Shown: positions 32,427 to 41,272 of the stretch, one piece after another
Layout of the letters: the number at the start of each line of letters is the position of its first letter
Numbering within the stretch: the stretch's first letter is position 1
DNA from: Sphaerisporangium melleum
GTDB lineage: Bacteria; Actinomycetota; Actinomycetes; Streptosporangiales; Streptosporangiaceae
Length of the DNA stretch: 64,000 bases
Assembly: GCF_014646695.1 (NCBI RefSeq)
Contig: NZ_BMNT01000013.1
Coordinates: 122,755-186,754 of the forward strand
Direction of reading: 5' to 3'
Notes under the pieces: model-generated
Seen by the model: only the letters and a program-made list of their open reading frames with translations
Told to the model about the DNA's origin: nothing
Databases searched by the model: none
Translations under genes and position numbers: made by a program

Positions 32427-34940
32427 TCAGGAGTGGGTCCAGAGCGGTTCCAGGGTGACGTCCGCGGCGTCGGTGGTCGCCAGCGTCCGCACCGGCTCGC
32501 CGTACAGGTCGATCACCAGCGCCCGGGAACCGGTCATCTCACGCCGCCACACCACCAGGTGCTCCTCGTCGTACCAGGCCACCACCCGGCCGCCGCCCGG
32601 CTCCGGCCGGGCCAGCAGGCGCCCGGTCGCCGCGTCGTGCACGCAGAGGTCCTGCGGGCGCCGCTCGCACCGGGCCAGAAAGCGGGTCCGGCCGGGCGAC
32701 AGCCAGTCGTCGACGCCGGTCCCGGTGTCCCCCACGCCCGACAGCTCGCCGACGCGCCGTCCACCGAGGTCGAACGAGCGCAGCAGCCCCTGGATGGCGC
32801 TTTCTCCAATGGAGGTGTACGACGCGCTGACGGTCCGCCCTCCGGCGTCCCAGTGGAACGGCGACTCCAGGGTGTCGCTTCCCACGTCGTCGGTCCAGAC
32901 GGGGCGGACCCGCCCGGCGTGCGGGTCGACGAGCACGAAACGCGCCTCGTCGCGCCTGGTCAGGACCAGCGCGCCGGACGGCGACCAGGAGGGGCCGTAC
33001 AGTCCGGGCATGGCCTTGACCCGGCGGATCCGCCCGGTGGCGCGGTCGGCGATGTCCAGCCACGCACCGTCCCCGATGCGCACCGCCCATCGGCCGTCGG
33101 GCGAGACGGTGACCGCCGCCCCGGCCCAGGGCGCGAGATGGCCGGAACGGTCGCGCAGGTAGGTGCCGCCCCGCAGGCGGTACCCGGCGAGGGTCAGCCG
33201 GGCGTCATCGGCGGTCCGGAGGGTGACCGCCGTACCGGGCAAGGTGAGCACCGGTGCCCCTCCCTCGGCCGGGACCGGCCCGGGACTGGGCGCCGCCAGT
33301 GGACGCACGGTCTGCGGTACCCGGTAGAGACGGGCCACGGCTTCGGCCATGAGGCCCGTCAGCCGGTCGTGCAAGGGCAAGTACGGAGAGGAGACCCACA
33401 CGATGTGGCGGCCCCGCCGGGCCACGATCATGCCGTCGCGCGGGCCCGACCCGAAGGCCTCGTCGCCGGCGGCGTCGAGGCCGTGGCCCTCCGATGTGTC
33501 GCGGGCCTGCCGCCACAGATCGGCCGCGCTCTGCGGGCCCGGCGCGCTCCACACCCCGACGGTCAGGCGCATGCCCCGCGCGTCGACGAAGTCGCACGTC
33601 AGGCGGGCCACCTCGGAGAAGGGCGGCACCGGGGGCACGGCCCGCAGTCCTGGGGTGCCGGCCAGCAGGTCGCACGGGTCGGGTGCGGGCGCGGTGACCG
33701 GTGGTCCGTCCAGGGGGAGGTCCACCGCGGCCAGGTTGAGCGACCGCGCCATGCCGGGCCCACCGGCGACTTCGACGGCGAACACCGTCCTGCCCCGCAT
33801 GCCGAACGGCCGGTAGCGCACCGGCAGGATCCACCTGCCGAGCACTCCGCGGACCGGGTCGATCAGGTCGGCGGCCCACCCGGGGGCCGTGCCGTCGTAC
33901 AGCAGGCCGAGAGCGAGCCCGCCCGGCGTGGCGTCGACGACGAACCCGGAGTGCCGGGCCGCCTCCCTTCCCGGCTCCGCCCGCTCGACCAGCCGCCACA
34001 GCGTCTCGGCCCCGGTGCCGGGCCCTGGTCCGGCGGTCGCCGCGGCCCGCGGGGTGGTGCCCACAGCGCTGAGCACCTCGGCGTCCCCCGCCGGATAGGC
34101 GAGCAGGATGCGCCCGCCGGACGCCCGGGGCGGCGCGCAGTCGGGGGCGCACTCCGATATCCGGGTCACCTGCCGCCCGGTGCCGGCGTCGAGCAGCACG
34201 AGCCCTTCTCCGCCGGTCACGGCGACCGCCGCGGGGAGGAGCCGGATGTCCTGGACGGACCGGACGTCCGCCCGCCACCGCACCCGCCCGGCGGCCGGGT
34301 CGAGGGCGACCAGTGCGACGCCCGTCCCGCAGCCGATGGCCACGACGACGGTCTCACCCGCGGACGCCGACATCACCGGCGTGCCGCAGCCCGCGGGCGG
34401 CCGCCACGTCCAGCGAATGTCCCCTGTGCCGGGATCGACTCCGGTCACCAGGCGGTCACCCGCCGCCCAGGCGGGGATGACCCGGACCTCCTCCCCCGCG
34501 TAGGGTGCCCGCCACACCCCGGCCCTGCTCAGCCCGTCGCGCCGCCACACCTCCCTGCCGTCGGCCGACGACGCGGCCCGCAACACACTCGCATCCCCGG
34601 TCGGCGTGGCACGCGAGGTGGCCAGCACGACCCGCCCCGCCGGGACGAGCCAGTCGAGCACCCGCCCGTCGGGCATCGGCCGCCGCCAGCGCTCCCGGCC
34701 GCTCGCGGCGTCCACCGCCGCCAGCAGCGCGCCGGTGACCACGAGGACGTCCCCGCCGGCGAGCGCCGCGTCGCCGTACGTGCCGGCGGGGTACCGCGCC
34801 TGCCAGCGTGTCCGGGCCTCGCCGGTGCGGACCGTCCCGGGCACGGCCCCGGCCGGCAGCGCGCAGGTGATCAGGACGACGGCGAACGCCGCCCGCGCCC
34901 AGGCCCGAGGACGTCGTGCCCGATCCCGGCGGGTCAGCAC
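32427..34940 (-). CDS. Secreted protein with PQQ-like propeller, DUF3558-like module and TolB-like propeller
   Basis: This 837-residue protein begins with a basic signal peptide (ARAAFAVVLITCALPAGA, to about residue 33). Residues about 45-395 show PQQ-like beta-propeller repeats (DAASGREWRR-type, DPGTGDIRWTWRPP, DPAAGRVRWRADV). A DUF3558-like module follows (about 420-545) with Cys423 (DPCDLL) and Cys449 (LTCDF). The C-terminal third has TolB/WD40-like blades (VSPDGRWAVRIGDG, SWSPSGALVLTRRDE). No enzyme residues are evident; it is probably a scaffold or ligand binder outside the membrane. GTG 34940 overlaps the preceding gene by 7 nt, so it is the third gene of a coupled operon. I do not know the function. 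Confidence 0.75.
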   Translation of the reverse strand: MLTRRDRARRPRAWARAAFAVVLITCALPAGAVPGTVRTGEARTRWQARYPAGTYGDAALAGGDVLVVTGALLAAVDAASGRERWRRPMPDGRVLDWLVPAGRVVLATSRATPTGDASVLRAASSADGREVWRRDGLSRAGVWRAPYAGEEVRVIPAWAAGDRLVTGVDPGTGDIRWTWRPPAGCGTPVMSASAGETVVVAIGCGTGVALVALDPAAGRVRWRADVRSVQDIRLLPAAVAVTGGEGLVLLDAGTGRQVTRISECAPDCAPPRASGGRILLAYPAGDAEVLSAVGTTPRAAATAGPGPGTGAETLWRLVERAEPGREAARHSGFVVDATPGGLALGLLYDGTAPGWAADLIDPVRGVLGRWILPVRYRPFGMRGRTVFAVEVAGGPGMARSLNLAAVDLPLDGPPVTAPAPDPCDLLAGTPGLRAVPPVPPFSEVARLTCDFVDARGMRLTVGVWSAPGPQSAADLWRQARDTSEGHGLDAAGDEAFGSGPRDGMIVARRGRHIVWVSSPYLPLHDRLTGLMAEAVARLYRVPQTVRPLAAPSPGPVPAEGGAPVLTLPGTAVTLRTADDARLTLAGYRLRGGTYLRDRSGHLAPWAGAAVTVSPDGRWAVRIGDGAWLDIADRATGRIRRVKAMPGLYGPSWSPSGALVLTRRDEARFVLVDPHAGRVRPVWTDDVGSDTLESPFHWDAGGRTVSASYTSIGESAIQGLLRSFDLGGRRVGELSGVGDTGTGVDDWLSPGRTRFLARCERRPQDLCVHDAATGRLLARPEPGGGRVVAWYDEEHLVVWRREMTGSRALVIDLYGEPVRTLATTDAADVTLEPLWTHS

Positions 34941-35830
34941 GAGGCGTTCCGCTCGGCCCGCCGGAAGACCGCGGCCAAGGTCCGCGAGGTGTAGGCCACC
35001 CGGTAGGCGGGCGCCTGCCCGGTGACGCGGAAGAGGCCGCCGTCCTCGGCGGTGAAGTACGCGTGCTGGACGGTGGCGGCGCCATCGTAGACGTAGTCGA
35101 CCTGGATGTCCCAGTCGTAGGCGCGCTCCTCGGCGGTGACGGTGAGATCGACGGTGGCCATCTCGTCATAGGCCAGGTCGATGTTCTTCTCCAGGTACCG
35201 GCTCGGCCCCTTCCCCCGGTACACCTCGTCCAGATCGACCTCGATCTTGAACTTGTCGGTGCCGCCGGAGCTGGGCACGACGAAGCACGTTCCGCTGGGT
35301 CTGTCCATCGACCGGCGGACCCGCGGGCGCACGTCCAGGATCCGGAGTGGTCGGTGCCGGCGGCCCTGCACCACCAGGGACACGTTCATCGATCCGATCA
35401 CGGCGCCATGCTCCCGGGCGACGAACGCCTCCAGTTTGGCCGGATCGGGGTCGGCGCCGTTCAGCAGGCGACCCGGCCCGCCCGTGAGCACCTGGTGGAA
35501 GGCGAACCTGTCTCCGGTGCTGATCGGGTTGTAGATCGTGTGCTCCAGCCGCGGCGTCTCCCAGTGGTCGGCCCAGGCGTCCTGCACCTGGGGCCAGCCG
35601 GCGAGCAGGACGCCGCCGATGATGGTGGCGAGGCCGCCCGCGATCGTCGTGACCAGCCAGCCCGCCGACCTGCTCAGGGTCCGCACGACCGGGTTGCGCG
35701 GCTCGGCGTCTTCCGCGGGGTCCGTGCCGGCGGGGGCCTCCTCCTGCGCTGGAGACGCCGGCGGCGCCTGCGCGGGCTTGCGGCCCTTGGATTTCGCGGA
35801 GGTCGTCCGCTTGGACTTCGCGCGGGTCAC
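34934..35830 (-). CDS. Single-pass membrane protein of unknown function in the propeller operon
   Basis: This 298-residue protein has a cytoplasmic Lys-rich, then Pro/Ala/Glu-rich head (residues 1-50), one transmembrane helix (GWLVTTIAGGLATIIGGVLLAGW, about 57-79, given here in part) and an extracytoplasmic beta-rich domain of about 215 residues with Cys near position 185 (GTCFVVP) and the C-terminal Cys298. I see no known domain. GTG 35830 has GGGAGAA 8 nt upstream and overlaps the previous stop (GTGA); its own end overlaps the next start. The position between two secreted propeller proteins that share a domain suggests it anchors a complex at the membrane. Confidence 0.72.
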   Translation of the reverse strand: MTRAKSKRTTSAKSKGRKPAQAPPASPAQEEAPAGTDPAEDAEPRNPVVRTLSRSAGWLVTTIAGGLATIIGGVLLAGWPQVQDAWADHWETPRLEHTIYNPISTGDRFAFHQVLTGGPGRLLNGADPDPAKLEAFVAREHGAVIGSMNVSLVVQGRRHRPLRILDVRPRVRRSMDRPSGTCFVVPSSGGTDKFKIEVDLDEVYRGKGPSRYLEKNIDLAYDEMATVDLTVTAEERAYDWDIQVDYVYDGAATVQHAYFTAEDGGLFRVTGQAPAYRVAYTSRTLAAVFRRAERNASC

Positions 35831-37425
35831 CGGCGTTCTCCCAATCGCCCGGCGGCGATCCGAGCCGCGTCCATGGCCGTCGAACTCTCCCCGTACGCCT
35901 CGACGAGGACGAGCGTGGATCCCACCCGCATCATGATCGAGTCCTTCATCTCGTCGATGTGAACCGCCTCGCCCGCCCCGCGGACACGCGCGGATGAAGC
36001 CGAGGAGGAGATGGTGCCGTTGGTCCGCAAGGTGCGCATCGCCGCCGTGGCCTGCTCCTCGGAGCCGTACACCCAGCTCACCGTGACGGTGACCGGGGTC
36101 CGCCCGGCGGTGCGCGGCGCGAGGGCGCACGACACCGGGGTGGCCAGGCCCAGCTCGGCGGGACCTCGCCCGGCGGCGCCGGGAAGGTAGGCGGTGCCCG
36201 TCCGCTCCGCGAGCGCCTCCGGCGGGATCAGCGCGCAGGCGTCGGGCCAGGCGCCCGCCGCCACCCCACCGCGCGCACCCCATCCCCCGCCGATGGCCGC
36301 GGCCCGGACGGCGTCGTTCTCGGCCGTCAGCGGCGGTGCGATGGTCGTGAGCAGGCGTCCGGCCCGGGCGTCCCACACGTCGACCGGTTCCATGGGATTC
36401 CAGATCATCAGCGGATAGGGGACGGTCCTGCCCACGAAGACGAGCCCGCGACGGTCATCACCGCCCGCGAGCTCTGCCTTGGAGTACGCGTGGCGGGCGA
36501 CCACCTCCCCGGAGCGCAGGCGGACCACCGCCACCTCGGTACCGCCTGCCGACCCGTCCTGCGCGATGACCACGGCGGTGTCCCCGGCGACGGCGGCGTC
36601 GCACTGGCATCCCGCCCGGGCGCGTTCGTAGGCCACTCTGCCGCCGGGGGTGACGATGGAGATCGAGTGCGGTGTGGTCACCACGGCCACGCCGTGCGCC
36701 AGGTGCAGCTTCGGCTCGCCCGCCGGGCGGACGGTGGTCTGCCCGCCGAGCGCGCCGGTGCGCGCGTCGATGCGGATCAGGCGGACGCGCCCGGCGTCGC
36801 ACCGGGCCAGCAGGGCGGCCTCCCGCTCGTCGACCACCCGGCTCGGCTCGCCATCGACGACGTTCGCCTCCCGGCTCAGGCTGCGGCACCCGTCCGGCAG
36901 CCGTGCGGTCCAGCCGAGCCCGCCGTCGGCGAGGTTCAGCGCATGGACGGCGCCGAGCGCGGGGACGTCCACGATGGCCCGCCCCGCGGCGAGGCCGAGC
37001 AGGTAGAAGTACGGCCGGCCGGGCCCGTCCTCCCTGCGGCCGGAGGTCATCGTCCAGCGCACCGAGCCGGTCAGGGCGTCCACGACGGTGATCCGGCGTG
37101 CCTTCCCGTCGTCCTCGTTGAAGTAGAACCGTTGCCCGGCCTCGGCGTCCCGCACCAGGTACCGGCCGTAGGAGGCGGTGCCGTCGAGTGTGCCGATCGC
37201 ACGTCCGGTCGCGGCGGAGCGCCACACGGTCCGCCGCCGCCCGTCCCGCCCTTCGGCGACGCCGTCGTCGACCGTGACCGTGACGCCGGACGCCGGCGGT
37301 GCGGCCTCGGGAACGGCGAAGCCGGCATCGGCGGGCACCCCTTGCGCGCCCGGGACGGCGAGCAGCGCGGCGGCGGCCAGCACGAGCCCGGCCTTGGCGG
37401 GTGCCCGGCGCTGGACTCGGCGCAC
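35827..37425 (-). CDS. Secreted PQQ-like beta-propeller protein with DUF3558-like C-terminal module
   Basis: This 532-residue protein has a clear signal peptide (AKAGLVLAAAALLAVPGAQG). Residues about 50-370 carry PQQ-like propeller repeats (VVDALTGSVRWTMTSG, NLADGGLGWTARLPDG, IDARTGALGGQT). The C-terminal 140 residues resemble DUF3558 with Cys397 (DACALIPPEAL) and Cys433 (VSCALAP), the same module seen in the third gene of the operon, so the two genes are probably distant paralogs. The first gene of the operon; GTG 37425 follows GTGAGG. PQQ itself is unlikely to be bound because the catalytic calcium and disulfide motifs of quinoprotein dehydrogenases are missing. Function unknown. Confidence 0.75.
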   Translation of the reverse strand: MRRVQRRAPAKAGLVLAAAALLAVPGAQGVPADAGFAVPEAAPPASGVTVTVDDGVAEGRDGRRRTVWRSAATGRAIGTLDGTASYGRYLVRDAEAGQRFYFNEDDGKARRITVVDALTGSVRWTMTSGRREDGPGRPYFYLLGLAAGRAIVDVPALGAVHALNLADGGLGWTARLPDGCRSLSREANVVDGEPSRVVDEREAALLARCDAGRVRLIRIDARTGALGGQTTVRPAGEPKLHLAHGVAVVTTPHSISIVTPGGRVAYERARAGCQCDAAVAGDTAVVIAQDGSAGGTEVAVVRLRSGEVVARHAYSKAELAGGDDRRGLVFVGRTVPYPLMIWNPMEPVDVWDARAGRLLTTIAPPLTAENDAVRAAAIGGGWGARGGVAAGAWPDACALIPPEALAERTGTAYLPGAAGRGPAELGLATPVSCALAPRTAGRTPVTVTVSWVYGSEEQATAAMRTLRTNGTISSSASSARVRGAGEAVHIDEMKDSIMMRVGSTLVLVEAYGESSTAMDAARIAAGRLGERR

Positions 37426-37650
37426 GGAACCTCACAGCGGTGGAAGGAACGGCCCTGGAGAGTTTCAGGATCACCAATATGTCGCGGGACAGGCGTCGCG
37501 CGTTGACATTCGGCCCCGAATTCGCGGAGTCACCCGTGACCTGCGTCGTTTCCTGTCCCGTTTGGTCGAAAAAGCCGAGATATCGGTGTTTCATCCGACT
37601 AATTAGTGCCCGCAGTGAAACGGGAATTCGGCCGGGCGACACGGCCAGGT

Positions 37651-37666
37651 GTAGGGATCTCCCTAC
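37651..37666. promoter_or_regulatory. 16-bp perfect inverted repeat upstream of the metallo-hydrolase gene
   Basis: GTAGGGA-TC-TCCCTAC lies 25-52 bp before the candidate start codons. With a 2-bp centre it cannot form an RNA hairpin, so a dimeric repressor site is the better reading. No regulator gene is adjacent. Confidence 0.6.
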
Positions 37667-37702
37667 TGCTGCCGGCGGCAGGCCCGGGGCATGCTGGGGG
37701 GC

Positions 37703-39070
37703 ATGACATCGCCGATCCTCGAGCACGCGGACAACGTCTGGCGCGGGTCGGCGTCCCCGCAGGAGGTGCCACTGCGGGACCTGCGCTCGAGGGGGGCGCA
37801 GGAGGTCGCCGAGGGCGTGGTCATGTGGCCCGGCTTCGGGAACGTGTACGGCATCAGGGGGGACGACGGCCTGGCTCTGTTCGACACGGGCAACACCGTG
37901 GACGCGCGCGCGATGCACGCGGCCATCCGTGCCTGGTCGGACGAGCCGGTCCGTTACGCGATCTTCTCGCACGGCCACTTCGACCACGTGGCGGGCATGG
38001 AGCCGTTCGACGCCGAGGACGGGCCACGGATCCAGGTGATCGCGCACGAGATGGTCGCCGCGCGGTTCGCCCGGTACGCCCGGACCGCCGGGTACAACAC
38101 GGTGATCAATCAGCGCCAGTTCGGCTTCACCCGCATGGCCTGGCCGACGGCGTTCCGCCGGCCCGACCTCACCTACCACGACCAGATGACGCTCTCGCTC
38201 GGCGACGTCACCCTGTGGCTGCGGCACGCCCGCGGGGAGACCGACGACGCGACCTGGGCGTTCCTCCCCGAACGCGGCGTGCTGCTGACCGGTGACCTGT
38301 TCATCTGGGTCACCCCGAACGCCGGCAACCCGCAGAAGGTCCAGCGCTACCCCGACGAGTGGGCCCTCGCGCTGCGGCGGATGGCGGGCCTGTCGGCCGA
38401 GGTGCTGCTTCCCGGGCACGGGCTGCCCATCGTCGGCGCCGCCCGGGTGCGGCAGGCGCTGATCGACACGGCCGACTACCTGGACGCGCTGGTCGAGCAG
38501 ACGCTGGAACTGATGAACGCCGGGGCCCGCCTGGACGAGGTCATCCACGCCGTCAGCCCACCGGAGGCGCTGGCCTGCCGGCCCTACCTGCAGCCGCACT
38601 ACGACGAGCCCGAGTTCGTCGTGCGCAACGTGTGGCGGCTGTACGGCGGCTGGCACGACGGCAACCCGGCCCACCTCAAGCCCGCGCCCGACGAGGTGCT
38701 CGCCCGGGCGCTCGCGGAGCTGACCGGCGGCGCGCACGCCCTGGCCGCGCGGGCGGCGACCGCGGCGGCCGACGGCGACCTGCGGCTGGCCTGCCAGCTC
38801 GCCGAACTGGCGGCGCAGGCCGACCCGGGCGACCCGAAGGTGCACGAGATCAGGGCACGGGTCTACACCCTGCGGGTGCGCCAGGAGACCTCCACCATGT
38901 CACGCGGCGTCTACACCTGGGCGGCGGCAGAGTCGCGCAGCGTGACCACCGGCCAGGACCTGCTGGACGTGTACCACGAGATCGCCGGCGGCCGGCTGTG
39001 GTGGGTGCCCGCCGCCGAGACCGGTCCCGAGCCCGCCGCCCCCGATGCCGGCGGCCGGGCGCGCAGGTGA
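37703..39070 (+). CDS. Metallo-beta-lactamase-fold hydrolase with alkyl-sulfatase dimerisation domain
   Basis: This 455-residue protein has an MBL domain with the dinuclear zinc motif HGHFDH (His90, His92, Asp94, His95) and later LTGD and LLPGHG, followed by the alkyl-sulfatase dimerisation domain, recognised by PYLQPHYDEPEFVVRNVWR and LYGGWHDGNPAHL. The C-terminal sterol-carrier-like domain of SdsA1 is missing, which is normal for shorter actinobacterial relatives. It may cleave alkyl sulfates or related esters. ATG 37703 is given; ATG 37691, four codons earlier, is equally possible. A palindrome upstream suggests repression. The stop lies 1 bp from the convergent DUF3037 gene. Confidence 0.82.
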   Translation: MTSPILEHADNVWRGSASPQEVPLRDLRSRGAQEVAEGVVMWPGFGNVYGIRGDDGLALFDTGNTVDARAMHAAIRAWSDEPVRYAIFSHGHFDHVAGMEPFDAEDGPRIQVIAHEMVAARFARYARTAGYNTVINQRQFGFTRMAWPTAFRRPDLTYHDQMTLSLGDVTLWLRHARGETDDATWAFLPERGVLLTGDLFIWVTPNAGNPQKVQRYPDEWALALRRMAGLSAEVLLPGHGLPIVGAARVRQALIDTADYLDALVEQTLELMNAGARLDEVIHAVSPPEALACRPYLQPHYDEPEFVVRNVWRLYGGWHDGNPAHLKPAPDEVLARALAELTGGAHALAARAATAAADGDLRLACQLAELAAQADPGDPKVHEIRARVYTLRVRQETSTMSRGVYTWAAAESRSVTTGQDLLDVYHEIAGGRLWWVPAAETGPEPAAPDAGGRARR

Positions 39071-39071
39071 C

Positions 39072-39566
39072 CTATCGCCCGCCGGCTCCCCTGCGGACGA
39101 GCCGGTCCAGCAGGCACTCCAGCTCGGCGGCCGGGTCGCCGGTGAGACCCGCGTGCACCGGCCCGGTCTGGACGACCGTGCTGCGCGGGGCGGTCAGCCA
39201 GCGGAACCGGCTGCCGAGCGGTTCGCCGCGCAGCGGGCCCGAGTCGGCCGAGCAGGCCCGCTCATAGGCCGCCAGGGCGCGCCCGACCTCCGCGAGGTCG
39301 ATGCTCTCGTCGAGCGCGCGCAGCCGGGAGCCGTCCAGCTCGGTGCGGGCGCACAGGTAGGCGTGCGGCTGGGAGTAGAGGATCACCCCGGCGTTGAGGA
39401 ACTCACCGCGGACGACGCAGGGCACGACCCGGATCACCGCGTACTCGTACACGGCCCGCTCCACCGGGGCCTCCGCCCGCCGGTCGCCGGACGAGCGCGT
39501 CCCGGCGGCCCGCTCCGCGCCCGCCCCGTCGCCGGTCGCGGACGGGTATGCCTGCGCGGTGTTCAT
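39072..39566 (-). CDS. DUF3037 protein, partner of the HipA-like kinase
   Basis: This 164-residue protein has a variable N-terminus (1-40) and the DUF3037 core: YEYAVIRVVPCVVRGEFLNAGVIL, then LDESIDLAEVGRALAAYERAC (both quoted in part here) and LGSRFRWLTAPRSTVVQTGPVH near the end. The domain has no known biochemical activity. The gene overlaps the HipA-like kinase gene by 4 nt (ATGA), and the same pair recurs widely in actinobacteria as far as I recall, so they likely act together. No toxin or antitoxin features such as a DNA-binding motif are visible in it. The ATG is fixed by the overlap. Confidence 0.8.
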   Translation of the reverse strand: MNTAQAYPSATGDGAGAERAAGTRSSGDRRAEAPVERAVYEYAVIRVVPCVVRGEFLNAGVILYSQPHAYLCARTELDGSRLRALDESIDLAEVGRALAAYERACSADSGPLRGEPLGSRFRWLTAPRSTVVQTGPVHAGLTGDPAAELECLLDRLVRRGAGGR

Positions 39567-40348
39567 CGCGGGACCTCCGGGAGCCAGGCACGCGGGCCGT
39601 GGGCGCGCGCGAGCAGGTGGTCGACGTACGCCTGCCGCACGGCCGCCGCGTCCGCGAAGCCCGGCTCGCCGTCGAGCCACTCGCCGGGCACCAGATCCAC
39701 GACCGTGCGCAGCAGGTCTTCGGTGATCAGAGCGGGCAGCTCGGCGTCGGCCTCCTTGACCCGGGTGGCGAAGGGCGCCAGCACGTGGTCGCGAGCGTCG
39801 AAGCGGCGCTGCGGGTCGGCGGTGGGCCAGTTGTGGTGGAACCACAGGGCCGCGCCGTGGTCGATCAGCCAGATGTTCCCGTGCCACACCAGCAGATTGG
39901 GGTTGCGCCAGCTCCGGTCGACGTTGTGCACGAGAGCGTCGAACCACAGGACGCGCGAGGCCAGGCCCGGGTCCGGCGTCCACGCCAGCGGGTCGAAGCC
40001 GAGCGCTCCCGGCAGGAAGTCCACCGCGAGGTTTCGGCCCTCGCTGGCCTGGAGCAGGTCCTGGATCTCCTGGTCGGGCTCGCGGGCGCCGATGCGCGGA
40101 TCGAGATCGATGACCTTCAGATCCGGCGTGCGCAGCTCCAGCCGGCGGGCCAGCTCCGCGCAGATGATCTCGGCGACCAGCACGCGCCGCCCCTGCCCCG
40201 CACCGCGGAACTTCACGACGTAGGTCCCAAGGTCGTCCGCCTCGACGACGCCCGGCAACGAACCCCCCTCGCGCAGCGGGGTCACGTAGCGCGTCGCGGT
40301 CACCTCTTCGAGCACCCGCCAAGGGTACCCAGGCCGCAGCCGGAACAT
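39563..40348 (-). CDS. HipA-like kinase-fold protein
   Basis: This 261-residue protein has HipA/PI3K-like kinase marks: a nucleotide-binding Lys46 (YVVKFRG) after a Gly-rich stretch, the catalytic-loop Asp144 with Asn149/151 (HNVDRSWRNPN) and the metal-binding Asp163 (LIDHGAAL). True HipA toxins are near 440 residues and sit beside HipB; this one is shorter, has no HTH partner and is coupled instead to a DUF3037 gene. It may phosphorylate a protein or small molecule. ATG 40348 is used; conservation seems to begin at VLEEVTATRYVTPL, so GTG 40315 is a real alternative start. Confidence 0.78.
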   Translation of the reverse strand: MFRLRPGYPWRVLEEVTATRYVTPLREGGSLPGVVEADDLGTYVVKFRGAGQGRRVLVAEIICAELARRLELRTPDLKVIDLDPRIGAREPDQEIQDLLQASEGRNLAVDFLPGALGFDPLAWTPDPGLASRVLWFDALVHNVDRSWRNPNLLVWHGNIWLIDHGAALWFHHNWPTADPQRRFDARDHVLAPFATRVKEADAELPALITEDLLRTVVDLVPGEWLDGEPGFADAAAVRQAYVDHLLARAHGPRAWLPEVPR

Positions 40349-40382
40349 CGCAGCGGACCTGCCGCGGCAGGCGCCGGAAAGG

Positions 40383-41225
40383 TCAGAAAAGTACGGACAT
40401 GAAGGTGTCGACCTCCTTGAAGCCGACCCGGCGGTAGACCGCGCGGGCGGCGACGTTGAAGTCGTTCACGTACAGCGACACCACCGGGGCGAAGTGCCGC
40501 AGGGTCAGGCCGACGATGGCCGCCATGCCCGCGACCGCGTGCCCCCGCCCCCGGTGGTCGGGGTGCACCCACACGCCCTGGATCTGGCAGACCTGCGGCG
40601 TGACCGCCCCGACCTCCGCCTTGAACACGACCTGGCCGTCCTCGATGCGGGCATAGGACCGGCCGATGCGGATCAGCTCGGCCACCCGGGAGCGGTACAG
40701 CGCGCCGCCGTCGCCGAGGTCCGGCGAGATGCCGACCTCCTCGGTGAACATCGCCACGCACGCCGGCAGCAGCGTGGCGAACTCCTCGGGACGCACCTGG
40801 CGCACGAGCGGGTCCGGCGGCACGGCCGAGGGCGACGAGGTGGCCATGACCGGCTGGGCCCAGCGGACGGCCCGCGCGGGCCCCCAGTAGGGCTCCAGCC
40901 GTTCCCAGAGCTTCTCGACCGCGTCGGCCGGGCCGACGATCGAGGAGCAGCGCCGGCCCTGCCTGCGGGCACGGTCGGCGAACGCCTGGACCGCCTCGGG
41001 CCCGGCGTTGACCGGGACGAGGTTGGCACCGGCGTAGCACAGCGAGGTCAGCCCGCCGCGCGGGCCGAATCCCCACATCTGCCCGCCGAGCCGGGCCGGG
41101 CTGAGGCCGACGGACCGCACCCGGGAGGCGACGAAGACGTTGGCGACCGGGTCCGCGTCGAGGAGCGTGAGCACCTCTTCGCGGTCCTGGTCGTCGAGCA
41201 CGCGCGACGCCGATGTTCGCAGCAT
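40383..41225 (-). CDS. GNAT-family N-acetyltransferase with DUF4081 domain
   Basis: This 280-residue protein has an N-terminal DUF4081 region (residues 5-130, with LTLLDADPVANVFVASRV and GGLTSLCYAGANLVPV) and a C-terminal GNAT domain whose acetyl-CoA loop reads VHPDHRGRGHAVAGM, followed by VSLYVNDFNVAARAVYRRVGF. It resembles the GNAT gene that follows ispG in mycobacteria and streptomycetes. Here it keeps the same strand and order but is separated from ispG by two other genes. The acceptor substrate is unknown. ATG 41225 is chosen; a GTG directly before it is possible. Confidence 0.82.
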   Translation of the reverse strand: MLRTSASRVLDDQDREEVLTLLDADPVANVFVASRVRSVGLSPARLGGQMWGFGPRGGLTSLCYAGANLVPVNAGPEAVQAFADRARRQGRRCSSIVGPADAVEKLWERLEPYWGPARAVRWAQPVMATSSPSAVPPDPLVRQVRPEEFATLLPACVAMFTEEVGISPDLGDGGALYRSRVAELIRIGRSYARIEDGQVVFKAEVGAVTPQVCQIQGVWVHPDHRGRGHAVAGMAAIVGLTLRHFAPVVSLYVNDFNVAARAVYRRVGFKEVDTFMSVLF

Positions 41226-41272
41226 CACGGGCTTAGCCTACGCGACCGTCCCGATTTTGGAACGAACCGACC

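Noticed and set aside
35827-37425. PQQ-dependent alcohol/glucose dehydrogenase
   Set aside because: Propeller repeats are present but the quinoprotein active-site Asp/Asn/calcium pattern and vicinal disulfide are not.
39563-40348. Classical hipBA toxin-antitoxin system
   Set aside because: No HipB-like helix-turn-helix gene is adjacent and the kinase is far shorter than HipA.
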